From Pseudideonella sakaiensis (lineage in GTDB: Bacteria > Pseudomonadota > Gammaproteobacteria > Burkholderiales > Burkholderiaceae_C), in NCBI RefSeq assembly GCF_001293525.1, contig NZ_BBYR01000011.1:52956-116955 (forward strand): a DNA stretch of 64,000 bases, written 5' to 3'. The position numbers and the translations under genes are program-made. Position 1 is the first letter of the stretch. The number at the start of each line of letters is the position of its first letter. Below are positions 29,153 to 40,080 of this stretch, piece by piece. Under the pieces are notes generated by a model, which was not told the origin of the DNA, did no database searches, and saw only the letters and a list, made by a program, of their open reading frames with translations.

Positions 29153-30088
29153 TTACGCCGGGAAGCCGGCCGGTGCATCGTCGAGGTGGGGAGGAAGCGC
29201 CGGCGCGGCGGAGGCGGCCGTCCAGCGCCCGCCGGTGCAGCGCAGGTGGCCGGCCAGGTCCGCGCGGGAGCCGACCTCGGCGAAGCCGCGGCCGCGCAAC
29301 AGCGCCGCCACGGCCGCCGCCTGGTCATGGCCGTGCTCGAGCAGCAGCCAGCCGCCGGGCACGAGGTGGTCCGGTGCGTCCGCGACGATCGCACGCAGGT
29401 CCGCCAGGCCGTCCGGGCCGGCGGTCAGCGCCTCGATCGGCTCGTGGCGCAGGTCCGCGAGGTGCGGATCGCCCTCGGCGACGTAGGGCGGGTTGGACAC
29501 CACCAGATCGAAGCGCAGCGACTGCACCGGGGAGAACCAGCGGCCCTGCCGCCAGTCGACGGCCAGCCCGAGCGCCTGCCCATTGCCCCGCGCGACCGCC
29601 AGCGCGCCGGCGCTGGCATCGACCGCCACGGCACGCAGTCCCGGGCGGCGGTGCACCAGCGCCAGCACGATCGCGCCGCTGCCGGTGCCGAGGTCGAGCA
29701 CGGCGGCGGTGGCCTGCGGCGCCAGCAGCTCGAGCGCCCAGTCCACCAGGGTCTCGGTGTCCGGGCGCGGCACGAGCACGTGCCGGTCGACGCGCAGGGG
29801 CAGCCCGTGGAATTCCCGCTGGCCCACCAGGTAGGCCAGCGGCTCGCCGTCGAGCCGGCGGGCGACCAGATCGCGCCACGCGGCCTGCTCGGCGGGCGTG
29901 AGCACGTGCTCGTCGTGCGTCAGCACCCAGCTGCGGTCGTGCCCGAGCAGGTGCGCCGCCAGCAGCTGCGCGTCCAGCCGCGCCAGGCCGTCGGCCTGGG
30001 CCCGCGCCATGGCCGCGCCCAGTCGCGGCGCGTCGGGCGGGCCGTCGTCCAGCGCGGCTGGCCTCCGCCCGGCGGGAGGCGTGTTCAC
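29153..30088 (-). CDS. prmC: Peptide chain release factor glutamine methyltransferase
   Basis: A 311-residue SAM-dependent enzyme that methylates the GGQ glutamine of RF1 and RF2. The SAM site [10 protein letters not shown] is at residues 131-140 and the catalytic NPPY at 199-202. The N-terminal helical domain contains [20 protein letters not shown] and [13 protein letters not shown]. The GTG start at 30088 overlaps the prfA stop as GTGA, so enzyme and substrate are translationally coupled. Internal ATG starts near residue 27 are possible. Confidence 0.96.
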   Translation of the reverse strand: MNTPPAGRRPAALDDGPPDAPRLGAAMARAQADGLARLDAQLLAAHLLGHDRSWVLTHDEHVLTPAEQAAWRDLVARRLDGEPLAYLVGQREFHGLPLRVDRHVLVPRPDTETLVDWALELLAPQATAAVLDLGTGSGAIVLALVHRRPGLRAVAVDASAGALAVARGNGQALGLAVDWRQGRWFSPVQSLRFDLVVSNPPYVAEGDPHLADLRHEPIEALTAGPDGLADLRAIVADAPDHLVPGGWLLLEHGHDQAAAVAALLRGRGFAEVGSRADLAGHLRCTGGRWTAASAAPALPPHLDDAPAGFPA

Positions 30089-31185
30089 GACGCGTCCCCG
30101 CCTTCGAGCTGCGCCAGCTGTTCGGCGACGCGCGCGGCGCGCAGCGCCTCGGTGAGTTCGTCCAGGTCCCCGTCGAGCACGCCCTGCAGCCGGTACAGCG
30201 TCAGGTTGATGCGGTGGTCGGTGACGCGGCCCTGAGGGAAGTTGTAGGTGCGGATGCGGTCGCTGCGGTCGCCGCTGCCGATCAGGCTGCGTCGCGTCGA
30301 GGCCTCGCGCGCCGCGCGCTCGCTGCGGTCCTTGTCCTTGAGCCGGGCCGCCAGCACCGCCATCGCCCGGGCCTTGTTGCGGTGCTGGGAACGGTCGTCC
30401 TGGCACTCGGCCACCAGGCCGGTCGGCAGGTGGGTGATGCGGATCGCGCTGTCGGTCTTGTTGACGTGCTGGCCGCCGGCGCCGCTGGCACGGAAGGTGT
30501 CGATGCGCAGCTCGGCCGGGTTGAGCTGGATCTCGGTGGCCTCGTCCGGTTCCGGCAGCACGGCCACGGTGCAGGCGCTGGTGTGGATGCGGCCCTGCGA
30601 CTCGGTGACCGGGACCCGCTGCACGCGGTGGCCGCCGGACTCGAACTGCAGCCGCGCGTGCACGCCGTCGCCCTCGATGCGCAGCACCACCTCCTTGCAG
30701 CCGCCCAGGTCCGAGGGGTTCTCGGACAGCACCTCGGTGCGCCAGCCGCGCCGTTCGGCATGGCGCAGGTACATGCGCAGCAGCTCGGCGGCGAACAGCG
30801 CCGACTCGTCGCCGCCGGTGCCGGCGCGGATCTCGAGGAAGACGTTGCGGTCGTCGTCCGGGTCGCGGGGCAGGAGCGCCGCCTGCAGCGCGGTCTCGAG
30901 CCGCGGCAGCTCCGCTTCGGTGGCGGCGATCTCCTCGCGGGCCAGGCCCGCGAGCTCGGCGTCGTCGCCGGCGTCGGCCAGCAGCGCGCGCGCGTCCACC
31001 AGCTCCTGCTGGCGAGCCTGGTGCCGGCGGTACAGTGCGACCACGGCATCGACCTCGGCATGCTCGCGCGTCAGCGTGCGCCAGCGCCGGCCGTCGGCGG
31101 CGACCGCCGGATCGGCGAGGATGGCATCGAGCTCGCGCAGCCGCAGCGCGAGGCGTTCGAAGCGGGGACGGAGGCTGTCCTTCAT
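30085..31185 (-). CDS. prfA: Peptide chain release factor 1
   Basis: A 366-residue RF1 that reads UAA and UAG. The tripeptide anticodon PVT is at residues 192-194 and the GGQ loop ([16 protein letters not shown]) at 237-239. ATG 31185 gives [12 protein letters not shown]; a longer in-frame start at 31221 adds 12 unsupported residues. It lies 61 bases after hemA and overlaps prmC. Confidence 0.98.
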   Translation of the reverse strand: MKDSLRPRFERLALRLRELDAILADPAVAADGRRWRTLTREHAEVDAVVALYRRHQARQQELVDARALLADAGDDAELAGLAREEIAATEAELPRLETALQAALLPRDPDDDRNVFLEIRAGTGGDESALFAAELLRMYLRHAERRGWRTEVLSENPSDLGGCKEVVLRIEGDGVHARLQFESGGHRVQRVPVTESQGRIHTSACTVAVLPEPDEATEIQLNPAELRIDTFRASGAGGQHVNKTDSAIRITHLPTGLVAECQDDRSQHRNKARAMAVLAARLKDKDRSERAAREASTRRSLIGSGDRSDRIRTYNFPQGRVTDHRINLTLYRLQGVLDGDLDELTEALRAARVAEQLAQLEGGDAS

Positions 31186-31246
31186 GGCTGCCGCCGCCGC
31201 GCACGGCGGCCCGGAGGCCACGCGCGCGGACGGCGAATCGCCCCGG

Positions 31247-32539
31247 CTAGTGACGCAGGCCGCGCGGATCGCGGCCGTCGCGCAGGAAGAGCCGGGTCAC
31301 CGTGTCGGCCGCCTGCTCGCGCCGGCTGCCGTCACCCGACTGCAGCTCGACGAGCGCGCCGTGCATCATCTTCTGCGTCAGCCCGCGGGACAGCGCCTCC
31401 AGCACCGCGTCGACGCTTTCGCCCTTGGCCAGCAGCTTGCGCGCGCGGGCCAGCTCGGCCTCCCGCCACTGCGCCGCCTGCGCCTGCAGCGCCTGGATCA
31501 GCGGCACGGTGTCGCGCTGGCCGAGCCAGCTGACGAAGCCCTGCACGCCGGTCTCGATGATGGCCTCGGCCTGGGCCACCGCGGCCTGGCGCTTCGCGCC
31601 GGCCGACTGCACCAGGGTCGACAGGTCGTCGACGGTGTAGAGGTAGACGTCCGACAGCCGCGCCACCTCGGGCTCGATGTCGCGTGGCACGGCGAGGTCG
31701 ACCATGAACATCGGCCGGTGCCGGCGCGCCTTCAGCGCCCGCTCGACCGCGCCGAGGCCGACGATCGGCACCGAGCTGGCGGTGCAGGAGACCACGACGT
31801 CGAACTCCGACAGGCGCTGCGGCAGGTCCGACAGGCGCATCGCCTCGCCGCCGAAGCGCCGGGCCAGCCGCTCGCCCCGCTCGACGGTGCGGTTGGCCAC
31901 CACCACCTGGCGCGGTGCGCGCGCCGAGAAGTGCGTGCAGACCAGCTCGATCATCTCGCCGGCGCCGACGAACAGCACCTTCAGCTCGCCGAGGTCCTCG
32001 AACAGCTGGGCGGCCAGGCGGACGATCGCCGCGGCCATGCTGATCGAGTGGTTGCCGATCTCGGTGCTGCTGCGCACCTCCTTCGCCACGGCGAAGGAGC
32101 GCTGGAACATCTGGTGCAGCGTGGTGCCGAGCGTGCCGGCCTGGTCGGCCTCGCGCACCGCCTGCTTCATCTGGCCGAGGATCTGCGGCTCGCCGAGCAC
32201 CATCGAATCCAGCCCGCTGGCGACGCGGAAGGCGTGGCGGGCGGCGGCGCCACCCTGCAGCACATAGGCGTGCTCGCGCAGCGTCGACGCGCCGATCTGG
32301 CCCATGCCGGCGAACCAGTCGACGGCCGGTCCCACCAGCGACTCGGCACTGCCGGCCTCGGCGCCGACGTAGAGCTCGGTGCGGTTGCAGGTCGACACCA
32401 GCGCCACCTCCGACGGCAGGCGCAGGCGCTCGCGCACGGCGTGCAGCGTCGGGGCCATCCGCTCGGGCGACAATGCGAACCGCCCGCGCAGATCGAGCGG
32501 GGCGGTCTGGTGGTTCAGCCCGAGCGCAATGACACTCAT
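31247..32539 (-). CDS. hemA: Glutamyl-tRNA reductase
   Basis: A 430-residue enzyme that starts tetrapyrrole synthesis from glutamyl-tRNA. The nucleophile is Cys51 in STCNRTELY. The NADPH site is [13 protein letters not shown] and the C-terminal dimerisation helices are present. ATG 32539 gives the standard [14 protein letters not shown]. No Shine-Dalgarno sequence precedes it, and a perfect TATAAT lies only 7 bases upstream, so a leaderless mRNA is possible. First of hemA-prfA-prmC. Confidence 0.98.
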   Translation of the reverse strand: MSVIALGLNHQTAPLDLRGRFALSPERMAPTLHAVRERLRLPSEVALVSTCNRTELYVGAEAGSAESLVGPAVDWFAGMGQIGASTLREHAYVLQGGAAARHAFRVASGLDSMVLGEPQILGQMKQAVREADQAGTLGTTLHQMFQRSFAVAKEVRSSTEIGNHSISMAAAIVRLAAQLFEDLGELKVLFVGAGEMIELVCTHFSARAPRQVVVANRTVERGERLARRFGGEAMRLSDLPQRLSEFDVVVSCTASSVPIVGLGAVERALKARRHRPMFMVDLAVPRDIEPEVARLSDVYLYTVDDLSTLVQSAGAKRQAAVAQAEAIIETGVQGFVSWLGQRDTVPLIQALQAQAAQWREAELARARKLLAKGESVDAVLEALSRGLTQKMMHGALVELQSGDGSRREQAADTVTRLFLRDGRDPRGLRH

Positions 32540-32546
32540 GCAACGA

Positions 32547-32552
32547 ATTATA
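32547..32552 (-). promoter_or_regulatory. -10 element directly before hemA ATG
   Basis: TATAAT on the minus strand, with 7 bases (TCGTTGC) between it and the hemA ATG. The start site would fall at or next to the A of ATG. No convincing -35 is seen at 16-18 bases. Confidence 0.5.
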
Positions 32553-32633
32553 AATTTGCTGGCGGGTGGCCGGCGCCGTGCGCGAGACCGAAGGTCTGGG
32601 TTTTCGTCCGGTTCTTGAGCGGCGTCAATCCCG

Positions 32634-32930
32634 ATGAACCCGCTCGAGGCGTTCTGGCACCTGGCTGGTTTCGCCGCGCCGGCGCTGGTGCTCGGCGGTC
32701 TCAGCGCCGCCATCGCCAAGGTCCTGTGGCGGCGTGCGCTGCGCGGCCAGCGCTGGGCCGTGCTGGCCGCCTGGGGTGCCGTGCCGGCGTTGCTGGCCGC
32801 GCTGGGCGGGCTGGTCCTCACCGGTCGCGACGGCCGCATGGCCACCTATGCCGCGATGATCGGGGCCTGCGCGCTGGGGTTGTGGTGGCGTGCCTTCGTG
32901 CGGCCGGCACGCGGCGGGCGCGGCGGCTGA
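32634..32930 (+). CDS. Small hypothetical membrane protein
   Basis: A 98-residue protein with two or three predicted membrane helices ([56 protein letters not shown]) separated by a basic loop ([10 protein letters not shown]). The C-terminus is basic and glycine-rich. I do not recognise a named family. It is divergent from hemA and converges on miaB. The hydrophobic pattern and codon use support a real gene; the function is unknown. Confidence 0.65.
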   Translation: MNPLEAFWHLAGFAAPALVLGGLSAAIAKVLWRRALRGQRWAVLAAWGAVPALLAALGGLVLTGRDGRMATYAAMIGACALGLWWRAFVRPARGGRGG

Positions 32931-33017
32931 TGCGGCCGCCGGCGGCGCCGCATCGTCACCGTGGCGGCGGCCCCGGGGCGCGGCCGACGGGGCGGGCGAG
33001 GCCGCGTCGCGCTGGCT

Positions 33018-34394
33018 TCAGGCGGCGGCCGGCATCGCGCCGGCCCATTCCCCGCGCAGCGAGTGCGGGCGCGCCTCGACGATGCGCAGGCCGACCATCT
33101 GCCCGACCAGCGCCTCGGGGCGCTGCTCACCGGCGGGGAAGTTGACGATGCGGTTGCATTCGGTGCGCCCCATCAGCTCCGGGCCGGGCCCGATGCTGCG
33201 CCGCGACGGGCCTTCCACCAGCACCGGCTGCACCGTGCCCACCAGCGACGCGCTGATGCGTTGGGCCTCGGCCTCGATGGCCGCCTGGACGGCCTGCAGC
33301 CGGCGCAGCTTGACCGCGGCCGGGGTCTCGTCGGCCAGCGCCGCGGCCGGCGTGCCCGGCCGCGGGCTGAAGACGAAGCTGAAGCTGTGGTCGAAGCGCA
33401 GCTCGTCGATCAGCCGCATCGTGCGGTCGAAGTCGTCCTCGGTCTCGCCGGGGAAGCCGACGATCAGGTCGGTCGACAGCCGGATGTCGGGCCGCACCGC
33501 CCGCAGCTTGCGCACCGTGCTCTTGTATTCCATCGCGGTGTAGCCGCGCTTCATCGCGGAGAGGATGCGGTCGCTGCCGTGCTGCACCGGCAGGTGCACG
33601 TGGTTCACCAGCTGCGGCAGCCGGCCGTAGGCCTCGACCAGGCGGCTGCTGAACTCGTTCGGGTGGCTGGTGGTGTAGCGGATGCGCGCGATCCCCGGGA
33701 TCGCCGCGACGTAGTCGAGCAGCAGCGTGAAGTCCGCGATCTCGGCCGTGCCGCCCATCGCCCCGCGGTAGCCATTGACGTTCTGGCCCAGCAGCGTCAC
33801 CTCGCGCACGCCCTGGTCGGCCAGGCCGGCGATCTCCACCAGCACGTCGTCGAGCGGACGCGAGACCTCCTCGCCCCGGGTGTAGGGCACGACGCAGTAG
33901 CTGCAGTACTTCGAGCAGCCCTCCATGATGGAGACGAAGGCCGTCGGCCCGTCGACGCGGGCCGGCGGCAGGTGGTCGAACTTCTCGATCTCGGGGAAGC
34001 TGATGTCCACCTGCGCGCGGCGCTCGGCACGTGCGCGGTCGATCAGCTCCGGCAGGCGGTGCAGGGTCTGCGGGCCGAAGACCACGTCGACGTAGGGTGC
34101 CCGCGCGACGATCGCCTCGCCTTCCTGGCTGGCCACGCAACCGCCGACGCCGATCACGGCGCCGCGCGCCTTCAGGTGCTTCACGCGGCCGAGGTCGGAG
34201 AACACCTTCTCCTGCGCCTTCTCGCGCACCGAGCAGGTGTTGAAGAGGATCAGGTCGGCCTGCTCCGGGTCGTCGGTCGGCGTGTAGCCCTGGGCGGCCG
34301 ACAGCACGTCGACCATCTTGCCCGAGTCGTACTCGTTCATCTGGCAGCCGAACGTGCGGACGTACACCTTGCGGGCCGGCGGGGTGCTGCTCAT
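33018..34394 (-). CDS. miaB: tRNA-2-methylthio-N6-isopentenyladenosine synthase MiaB
   Basis: A 458-residue methylthiotransferase modifying A37 of tRNAs. The N-terminal cluster cysteines are Cys17, Cys54 and Cys86, and the radical-SAM triad CSKYCSYC is Cys160, Cys164 and Cys167. A TRAM domain occupies the last 65 residues. Stretches [16 protein letters not shown] and [15 protein letters not shown] are family hallmarks. The ATG at 34394 overlaps the stop of the upstream exported-protein gene (ATGA). Confidence 0.98.
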   Translation of the reverse strand: MSSTPPARKVYVRTFGCQMNEYDSGKMVDVLSAAQGYTPTDDPEQADLILFNTCSVREKAQEKVFSDLGRVKHLKARGAVIGVGGCVASQEGEAIVARAPYVDVVFGPQTLHRLPELIDRARAERRAQVDISFPEIEKFDHLPPARVDGPTAFVSIMEGCSKYCSYCVVPYTRGEEVSRPLDDVLVEIAGLADQGVREVTLLGQNVNGYRGAMGGTAEIADFTLLLDYVAAIPGIARIRYTTSHPNEFSSRLVEAYGRLPQLVNHVHLPVQHGSDRILSAMKRGYTAMEYKSTVRKLRAVRPDIRLSTDLIVGFPGETEDDFDRTMRLIDELRFDHSFSFVFSPRPGTPAAALADETPAAVKLRRLQAVQAAIEAEAQRISASLVGTVQPVLVEGPSRRSIGPGPELMGRTECNRIVNFPAGEQRPEALVGQMVGLRIVEARPHSLRGEWAGAMPAAA

Positions 34395-34780
34395 GGCTTG
34401 CTCCAGGTCTGGGTCTGCGCGTCGAACTGCCACGCGGCGGCCTCGGCCGGGGTGCGCGGCCACGGGCGCATGCGCTGCTCCTCGGGCCGCAGGATCCAGA
34501 CGTCGCGCACCAGGCCGTAGGTGTCGAGCGTGTAGTTCACGCGCAGCGGCTGCCCGACCAGCGAGGCCGACAGGCGCAGCATGTTGTCCTCGCCGCGGAT
34601 GCGCGCGCCGGGAGCGAGCCGGGCCGGCGCCCCGTTCAGCGTGATCTCGGGGGGCGAGGTGACGACGATCTCCCCACGCAGCGCCTGCGCAGGGAAGGGG
34701 CGCTGCACCTGGGCGGCGGCAGGCAGCGCGACGAGCGCGGCCAGCGCGAGCAGCAGCGCCGGGGCGGGACAGCGAAACAT
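34391..34780 (-). CDS. Conserved exported protein upstream of miaB
   Basis: A 129-residue protein with a signal peptide ([16 protein letters not shown], cleavage near residue 23). The mature part contains [33 protein letters not shown] and [20 protein letters not shown], a pattern I have seen in uncharacterised Burkholderiales proteins next to miaB. There are no cysteines or catalytic motifs. It overlaps miaB by 4 bases (ATGA), so the two are co-translated. It is divergent from the T6SS locus. Function unknown. Confidence 0.8.
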   Translation of the reverse strand: MFRCPAPALLLALAALVALPAAAQVQRPFPAQALRGEIVVTSPPEITLNGAPARLAPGARIRGEDNMLRLSASLVGQPLRVNYTLDTYGLVRDVWILRPEEQRMRPWPRTPAEAAAWQFDAQTQTWSKP

Positions 34781-34863
34781 GGTGTAGATCCAGTGGCTGC
34801 GGGCCGAAGCGGGAAAACTGCGCGGATTCTAGGGCCCGCCCCGGGGCCGCCGACGTGCCGGGC

Positions 34864-34892
34864 ATGACACCGCGGCGACCTCGGTGAATAAT
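34864..34892 (+). promoter_or_regulatory. Candidate sigma-70 promoter of the T6SS locus
   Basis: ATGACA (34864-34869) and AATAAT (34887-34892), each five of six consensus bases, are separated by exactly 17 bases. The start site would be near 34899, about 16 bases before the tagH ATG, leaving no room for a strong Shine-Dalgarno. Confidence 0.6.
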
Positions 34893-34915
34893 GCCGTTTC
34901 GCTCCCTGTCGACCG

Positions 34916-36721
34916 ATGCTGCTGACGATCCGAACCCTGAGCTGTCCGCCGCCCGACGACCCGCAGACCATCCACGCGCAGTTCGGCGTGGCGGGCGGGA
35001 GGATCGGACGCAGCCCCCCCTGCACGCTGATCCTGCCGGACCCGAACCGCCACATCTCGCGCGAGCACGCGGAAATCCGCTTCCGCGACAGCGCGTTTTC
35101 GATCAAGGTCGTCTCCAAGGTCAACAGCGTCGTCGTCAACGAGGCGGTGATCGCGCCCGGCCAGGCGGTCGAGCTGAGCGATGGCGACCAGATCCTGATC
35201 GGCGAGTACCTGCTGCAGGCCGCCATCCAGCCTGCCGCGCCGGGCGTCGACGCGCTGTTCGCGCCCACCGTGTCGCCGGGCCTCGCGCCGCCGTCGCAGG
35301 ACATGTTCTCCGGGCTCGCGCCGTCGCCGGCGGCCGCGCCAGCGCGGGCGGAACTGCCGCCCGAGTGGTTCCGCAGCCCGGCACCGGCAGCGCCGCGCCC
35401 CGCCGCCACGCCGCCGGCCGCGCTGGACGAGTTCTTCCAGCCCGGCGTGGATGGTTCGCGCTTCGCCGATGTGCTGCAGGGGTCGCCGACGCCGTCGGCT
35501 CCCGACGTGTTCGCGCCGGCACCGCTGCCGGCGGCGCCCGTGGACCATCGGCTGGACCAGTTCCTCGGGCTGCAGGGCGATCCGCTCGCCGCCGATCCGT
35601 CGACCGCCGTCCGTCCGGGCTCGGGTGCGCTGTACCGGGCGTCGCCGCTCGACCTGCCGCTGCAGGCCGCCAGCGTGCCGCCGGTGATGCCGCCGCCGGC
35701 CCCGGCGCCGGCGCCCTTCGCGACGCACGACGACATCTTCAAGGCGCTGGAGCAGGACTTCGGCGCGCTGGCCCCGCCGCCCCCCGCGCCCGTGCTGCCG
35801 GAGGCCTTCGGCTACGCGGCGCCGCCGCTGGTGACACCGGCCGCGCCGGTGGCCCCGCCGGAGCCGCCGCCCACGCCGGCCGCGCCCGCGCTCGAGGCCT
35901 TCGACCCGGCGGCCGGCTTCGGCGTGCCGCCGCCGGCGCTGCCCGAGCTGGCGCCGGCCGTGGCACCTGCCCCGCTCGCGGCGGCATGGGGCGAGGACAC
36001 CGCCGGGCCGATGCCGTCGGCCCTCGCGCCGGCGGACGTCGCCGCCGCGGCCGTGCCGGTGCCCCCGCTGGCGCCGGTTCCCGCCCCCGCCGGCGCCGCG
36101 CCGGCCAGCGCCGACGCGGCCCAGCTGATGGCGGTGCTGACCGAAGCGCTCGGGCTGCAGCCCGGGGACCTCGACGCCGGCCGGCCCGAAGACACCGTGC
36201 GCCTGGTCGGCGAGCTGCTGCGCAAGTCCACCGACGGCCTGTTCCGCATGCTCGAGATGCGTGCCCAGCTGAAGAGCGAGCTGCACATCGAGGACCGCAC
36301 GATGATCGCGTCGCGCGAGAACAACCCGCTGAAACACGCCGACACCCCGCGTGACGCCATCGCCTACCTCGTGGACCTGCGCCAGCACGGCAACAAGCTG
36401 TTCATGCCGCCCGCGAAGGCGGTGGACGACACCGTGTGGGACATCTGCGCGCACGAGATGGCCGTCATGGCCGGCACGCGCGCGGCGCTGCTGGCGTCGC
36501 TGAAGATGTTCTCGCCCGAGGTGATCGAGGGACGGATCAAGAAGACCGGTGCGCTGGAGAACGTGCTGCCGGCGCTGCACAAGTCGCGCCTGTGGGAGCG
36601 TTTCCTGGGCATGTACAACGAGCTGCAGCACGAGGCGGAGGACCACTTCGACCGCCTGCTGAACCAGGAGTTTTCGAAGGCCTACGCGGAACAGAGCAAG
36701 AAGCTGAAGAAGAAGCGCTGA
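34916..36721 (+). CDS. tagH: TagH (Fha), T6SS FHA-domain scaffold protein
   Basis: A 601-residue protein. Residues 1-100 are an FHA phosphothreonine-binding domain ([29 protein letters not shown], then [12 protein letters not shown]). A Pro/Ala-rich linker of about 300 residues follows. Residues 400-601 form the TagH C-terminal domain ([49 protein letters not shown], and a Lys-rich end). In other T6SSs the FHA domain reads PpkA phosphorylation to trigger assembly. It is first of the plus-strand T6SS run and divergent from the miaB pair. No kinase gene is seen nearby. Confidence 0.94.
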   Translation: MLLTIRTLSCPPPDDPQTIHAQFGVAGGRIGRSPPCTLILPDPNRHISREHAEIRFRDSAFSIKVVSKVNSVVVNEAVIAPGQAVELSDGDQILIGEYLLQAAIQPAAPGVDALFAPTVSPGLAPPSQDMFSGLAPSPAAAPARAELPPEWFRSPAPAAPRPAATPPAALDEFFQPGVDGSRFADVLQGSPTPSAPDVFAPAPLPAAPVDHRLDQFLGLQGDPLAADPSTAVRPGSGALYRASPLDLPLQAASVPPVMPPPAPAPAPFATHDDIFKALEQDFGALAPPPPAPVLPEAFGYAAPPLVTPAAPVAPPEPPPTPAAPALEAFDPAAGFGVPPPALPELAPAVAPAPLAAAWGEDTAGPMPSALAPADVAAAAVPVPPLAPVPAPAGAAPASADAAQLMAVLTEALGLQPGDLDAGRPEDTVRLVGELLRKSTDGLFRMLEMRAQLKSELHIEDRTMIASRENNPLKHADTPRDAIAYLVDLRQHGNKLFMPPAKAVDDTVWDICAHEMAVMAGTRAALLASLKMFSPEVIEGRIKKTGALENVLPALHKSRLWERFLGMYNELQHEAEDHFDRLLNQEFSKAYAEQSKKLKKKR

Positions 36722-36851
36722 GCGGGGAGGCGGCGCGCGGCACGGTACAAGTCGACATTCGTGCTGAATTCGAGGGTGAACGGCAGGCGCGGCCGCTGCG
36801 GATGCCGGCACACTGCGTTCGTGACGGCGACAGGGCGAGCGAGGGCGGCAG

Positions 36852-37694
36852 ATGGACCGGTATGAAATCGTTTGTGGCACGCACCAGGGGATGGTGCGCT
36901 CCGGAAACGAGGACGCCGTGTACGGGCATCCGGGCCTCGGCCTGGCGGTGCTGGCCGACGGCATGGGCGGCTACGCGGCCGGCGAGGTCGCCAGCCGGCT
37001 GGCGGTCGACGAGATCCGCGCCGAGCTGGAGTCCGCGCTGCCGCACCTGGACACCCAGTCCCGCCACCTGACCGGCGAGGAGCTGAAGGAGGACCTGCGC
37101 TTCGCCGCGCGGCGGGCCAACGGCAGCATCCTCGCCGCCGCCAAGCGCGAGCCCGACTACGAGGGCATGGGCGCGACGCTCGTGATCGCGGTGCTGACCG
37201 CCGCACGCCTGTTCGTCGGCCACCTCGGCGATTCCCGCTGCTACCGCTTCCGCGCCGGCCGGATCGAGCAGCTCACCCGGGACCACTGCTGGGTGGACGA
37301 GCAGATCTCGGCCGGCGCGCTGCAGATCGACGCGCTGCTGGACACCCGCTTCAAGAACGTCGTCACCCGCGCCCTCGGCATCGACGAGGACGTCGACCTG
37401 GAGGTGCACGAGCACGCCACCGAACCCGGCGACGTCTACCTGCTCTGTTCGGACGGCCTGTCCGACATGCTGGACGATGCGCAGATGGAACAGATCCTCG
37501 GCGGGACCGAACCGCTCGCGGCCAAGGTCGATGCGCTGATCGAGCGGGCGAACCGCAACGGCGGCAAGGACAACGTGTCGGTGATCCTGCTGCGCGAGGC
37601 GGCGCCGCGCACCCACTGGGCGTCGCGCCTGGTCAAGCGCATCCAGGGCGTGGCGGGCGGCGGCGCCGGCAGCGCCGACGAGCGCGGCGCCTGA
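36852..37694 (+). CDS. pppA: PP2C-family Ser/Thr phosphatase, PppA-like
   Basis: A 280-residue PPM phosphatase. Metal-site motifs are GNEDAV (Glu20, Asp21), LADGMGGYAAGEVAS (Asp36, Gly37), GDSRCYRF, CSDGLSDML and GGKDNVSVILL, all intact. In T6SS loci PppA reverses PpkA phosphorylation of the FHA protein, turning assembly off. Position between tagH and vgrG supports that role. The 130 bases upstream contain no clear promoter. The usual partner kinase is absent from the window. Confidence 0.93.
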   Translation: MDRYEIVCGTHQGMVRSGNEDAVYGHPGLGLAVLADGMGGYAAGEVASRLAVDEIRAELESALPHLDTQSRHLTGEELKEDLRFAARRANGSILAAAKREPDYEGMGATLVIAVLTAARLFVGHLGDSRCYRFRAGRIEQLTRDHCWVDEQISAGALQIDALLDTRFKNVVTRALGIDEDVDLEVHEHATEPGDVYLLCSDGLSDMLDDAQMEQILGGTEPLAAKVDALIERANRNGGKDNVSVILLREAAPRTHWASRLVKRIQGVAGGGAGSADERGA

Positions 37695-37959
37695 GCCGCG
37701 TCCGCGATGGCCGCGCACGTCGCCGATCGCCGGTCGGGCCCCGCCGCGCGGCCCGCGGGGGCCACGGCGCCGCGCTTTTCGCGGCCGAACTCACGGATTT
37801 CGTGCGCCGCCCGGCCGGCGGCTGCGCCATGATCACGCGCACCGCGGTGCCGGCCGGCGCCGTGCCGCGCGAACAACCCGGCCGAGGGGGCCCGGGCGCC
37901 CGGGCAGCGCACCGCCGCCCCGCCGAAGCCCCGCCCCGCCATCCCTGAGGAGCGCCACC

Positions 37960-40080
37960 ATGGCCCGCATGCTCACCATCGGCACCATCAAGGGCGACGA
38001 TGCCTTCGTCGTCGAGAAGGTGGTCGGACGCGAGGAGATGTCCCGCCTGTTCGAGTACCGCGTCGACCTGCTGTCGGAGAAGGACGACCACCTCGCGAAG
38101 GACCTGCTCGGCACCAATGCCTCGATCTACCTGGAGATGCTCGGCGGCGCCGACCCGCGCTACTTCAACGGCTACGTCACCCGCTTCGCCCACCTCGGTG
38201 CCACGCGCACCCCGGCCTTCAAGTCGGGCCACGGTTTCCGCTACCAGCTGACGCTGAGCCCCTGGCTGTGGTTCCTGACCCGCACCTCCACCTGCGCCAT
38301 CTTCCAGCAGAAGAAGATCCTGGCGGTGGTGGAGGAGGTGCTGGGACGTGTGTCCGAGCTGTCGTCCTTCGAGAAGAAGCTCACCGGCGACACCGAGCAG
38401 CGCGACTACTGCGTGCAGTACCGCGAGACCGACTTCAACTTCGTCAGCCGGCTGCTGGAGCAGGAAGGCATCTACTACTACTTCACCCACGAAAACGGCA
38501 AGCACAAGCTGGTGCTGGCGGACCACCCGGGTGCCCACCCGATGCTGCCCGAGGGCCCCGAACTGCGCTACTCGGCCAGCAAGCAGGATGCGGTGACGCT
38601 GCGCGCGTGGATCCACCACGCCGAAATCCAGTCCGGCGCCTATGCGATCAACGATTTCGACTACAACAAGCCGAACACCGCGCTGCTGAAGGTCGCGTCG
38701 AAGGAGCGGCCGCACAAGAACGCGGGCTTCGAGCAGTACGACTACCCGGGCGAGTACCTGGAGCCCGGGCGCGGCTCCACCTACGCGAACATCCGGATGG
38801 AGGAGCTGCACTGCCAGTACGAGGTGGACCGCGGCAGCGCGGTCGACCGGCGCATCCGCGTCGGCCACAAGTTCAAGCTGGTCGACCACCCGGTGTCCGC
38901 ACTGAACCAGGAGTACCTGGTGCTCGGCCACCAGTTCACCGCGGTCAACAACGTCAGCTCGTCGGCCGACGGCGAAGGCGCGACGATGGAGTGCAGCCTG
39001 TCGGTGATCCCGGCGGCCACCCAGTACCGGCCGCCGCGCGTCACGCCGCTGCCGTCCATCCCCGGGCCGCAGACGGCGATCGTGGTCGGCAAGCAGGGCG
39101 AGGAGATCGAGACCGATGCGCTCGGCCGCGTGAAGGTGCAGTTCCACTGGGACCGCTACAGCACCGGCTCCGACAAGGATTCCTGCTGGATCCGCGTCTC
39201 CAACCCCTTCGCCGGCAAGGGCTGGGGCGCGATCAACATCCCGCGCGTCGGCCAGGAGGTGATCGTCCAGTTCATGGAGGGTGACCCGGACCGTCCGATC
39301 ATCACCGGCCGCGTCTACAACGGCGAGAACCAGACGCCGTACGACATGCCGGCGAAGAAGATGATCACCGGCATGAAGACGCGCAGCTACCCGAACGGCG
39401 GCAACGACCAGTTCAACGAGCTGCGCTTCGACGACAGCGCCGGCAAGGAACAGGTCTACCTGCAGGCCCAGAAGTGGCTGGACTTCCGCGTCAAGAGCGT
39501 GTTCAAGGAGTGGATCGGCGCCACCTCGAACACCTACGCGGCCGGCAGCATCATGGCGCAGACGGGCAACGAGTACCACCTGACGGCCAAGGGGGACATG
39601 TTCGTCACGAGCAAGGACGGCAAGGTCGTCGTCAAGGCCAAGGACGACATCATGGTGTACACCGCGAACGCGCTGGGCACCGAGGCGGCCAGCTTCTCCA
39701 CCCACATGGCGCCGAAGGTCGCCGTCACCGGCAAGGACCGGCTCGACCTGTATGGCGACGACATCCGGATCACCGGCAAGTCGAAGATCGACCTGAAGGT
39801 CGGCGGCAACTTCATCTCCATCACCCCGGGCGGCATCTTCATCAAGGGGACGATGGTCAACATCAACTCCGGCGGCAGCGCCAGCGAGGCCGCGGAAGTC
39901 TCTGCCAACACCTTCAAGGATGCCAAGCTGCCGGCCCATGCGATGAACAGCGAGGGCGGCTCGAAGTCCCCGCCGCCGCAGGCGCGCACCAAGCCGCAGG
40001 GCTACAAGGGGCAGGCCAGTTCCTTCAAGGCGGCGGCCAAGGGCGGATCACCGCTGGTCAAGCCTTGCGCGGAGTGCTGA
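37960..40080 (+). CDS. vgrG: VgrG (TssI) spike protein
   Basis: A 706-residue VgrG. The gp27-like part (about 1-370) holds YVTRFAHLGATR, YRETDFNFVSRLLEQEGIYYYF and YDYPGEY. The gp5 OB-fold contains GRVKVQFHWDRY and WIRVSNPFAGKGWGAINIPRVGQEVIVQFMEGDPDRPIITGRVYN. A beta-helix tip follows, ending in GGNFISITPGGIFIKGTMVNINSGG. The last 60 residues are a Lys/Ser/Gly-rich tail ending KPCAEC with no recognisable effector domain, so this is probably a structural spike that loads effectors non-covalently. The DUF4123 gene follows. Confidence 0.96.
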   Translation: MARMLTIGTIKGDDAFVVEKVVGREEMSRLFEYRVDLLSEKDDHLAKDLLGTNASIYLEMLGGADPRYFNGYVTRFAHLGATRTPAFKSGHGFRYQLTLSPWLWFLTRTSTCAIFQQKKILAVVEEVLGRVSELSSFEKKLTGDTEQRDYCVQYRETDFNFVSRLLEQEGIYYYFTHENGKHKLVLADHPGAHPMLPEGPELRYSASKQDAVTLRAWIHHAEIQSGAYAINDFDYNKPNTALLKVASKERPHKNAGFEQYDYPGEYLEPGRGSTYANIRMEELHCQYEVDRGSAVDRRIRVGHKFKLVDHPVSALNQEYLVLGHQFTAVNNVSSSADGEGATMECSLSVIPAATQYRPPRVTPLPSIPGPQTAIVVGKQGEEIETDALGRVKVQFHWDRYSTGSDKDSCWIRVSNPFAGKGWGAINIPRVGQEVIVQFMEGDPDRPIITGRVYNGENQTPYDMPAKKMITGMKTRSYPNGGNDQFNELRFDDSAGKEQVYLQAQKWLDFRVKSVFKEWIGATSNTYAAGSIMAQTGNEYHLTAKGDMFVTSKDGKVVVKAKDDIMVYTANALGTEAASFSTHMAPKVAVTGKDRLDLYGDDIRITGKSKIDLKVGGNFISITPGGIFIKGTMVNINSGGSASEAAEVSANTFKDAKLPAHAMNSEGGSKSPPPQARTKPQGYKGQASSFKAAAKGGSPLVKPCAEC

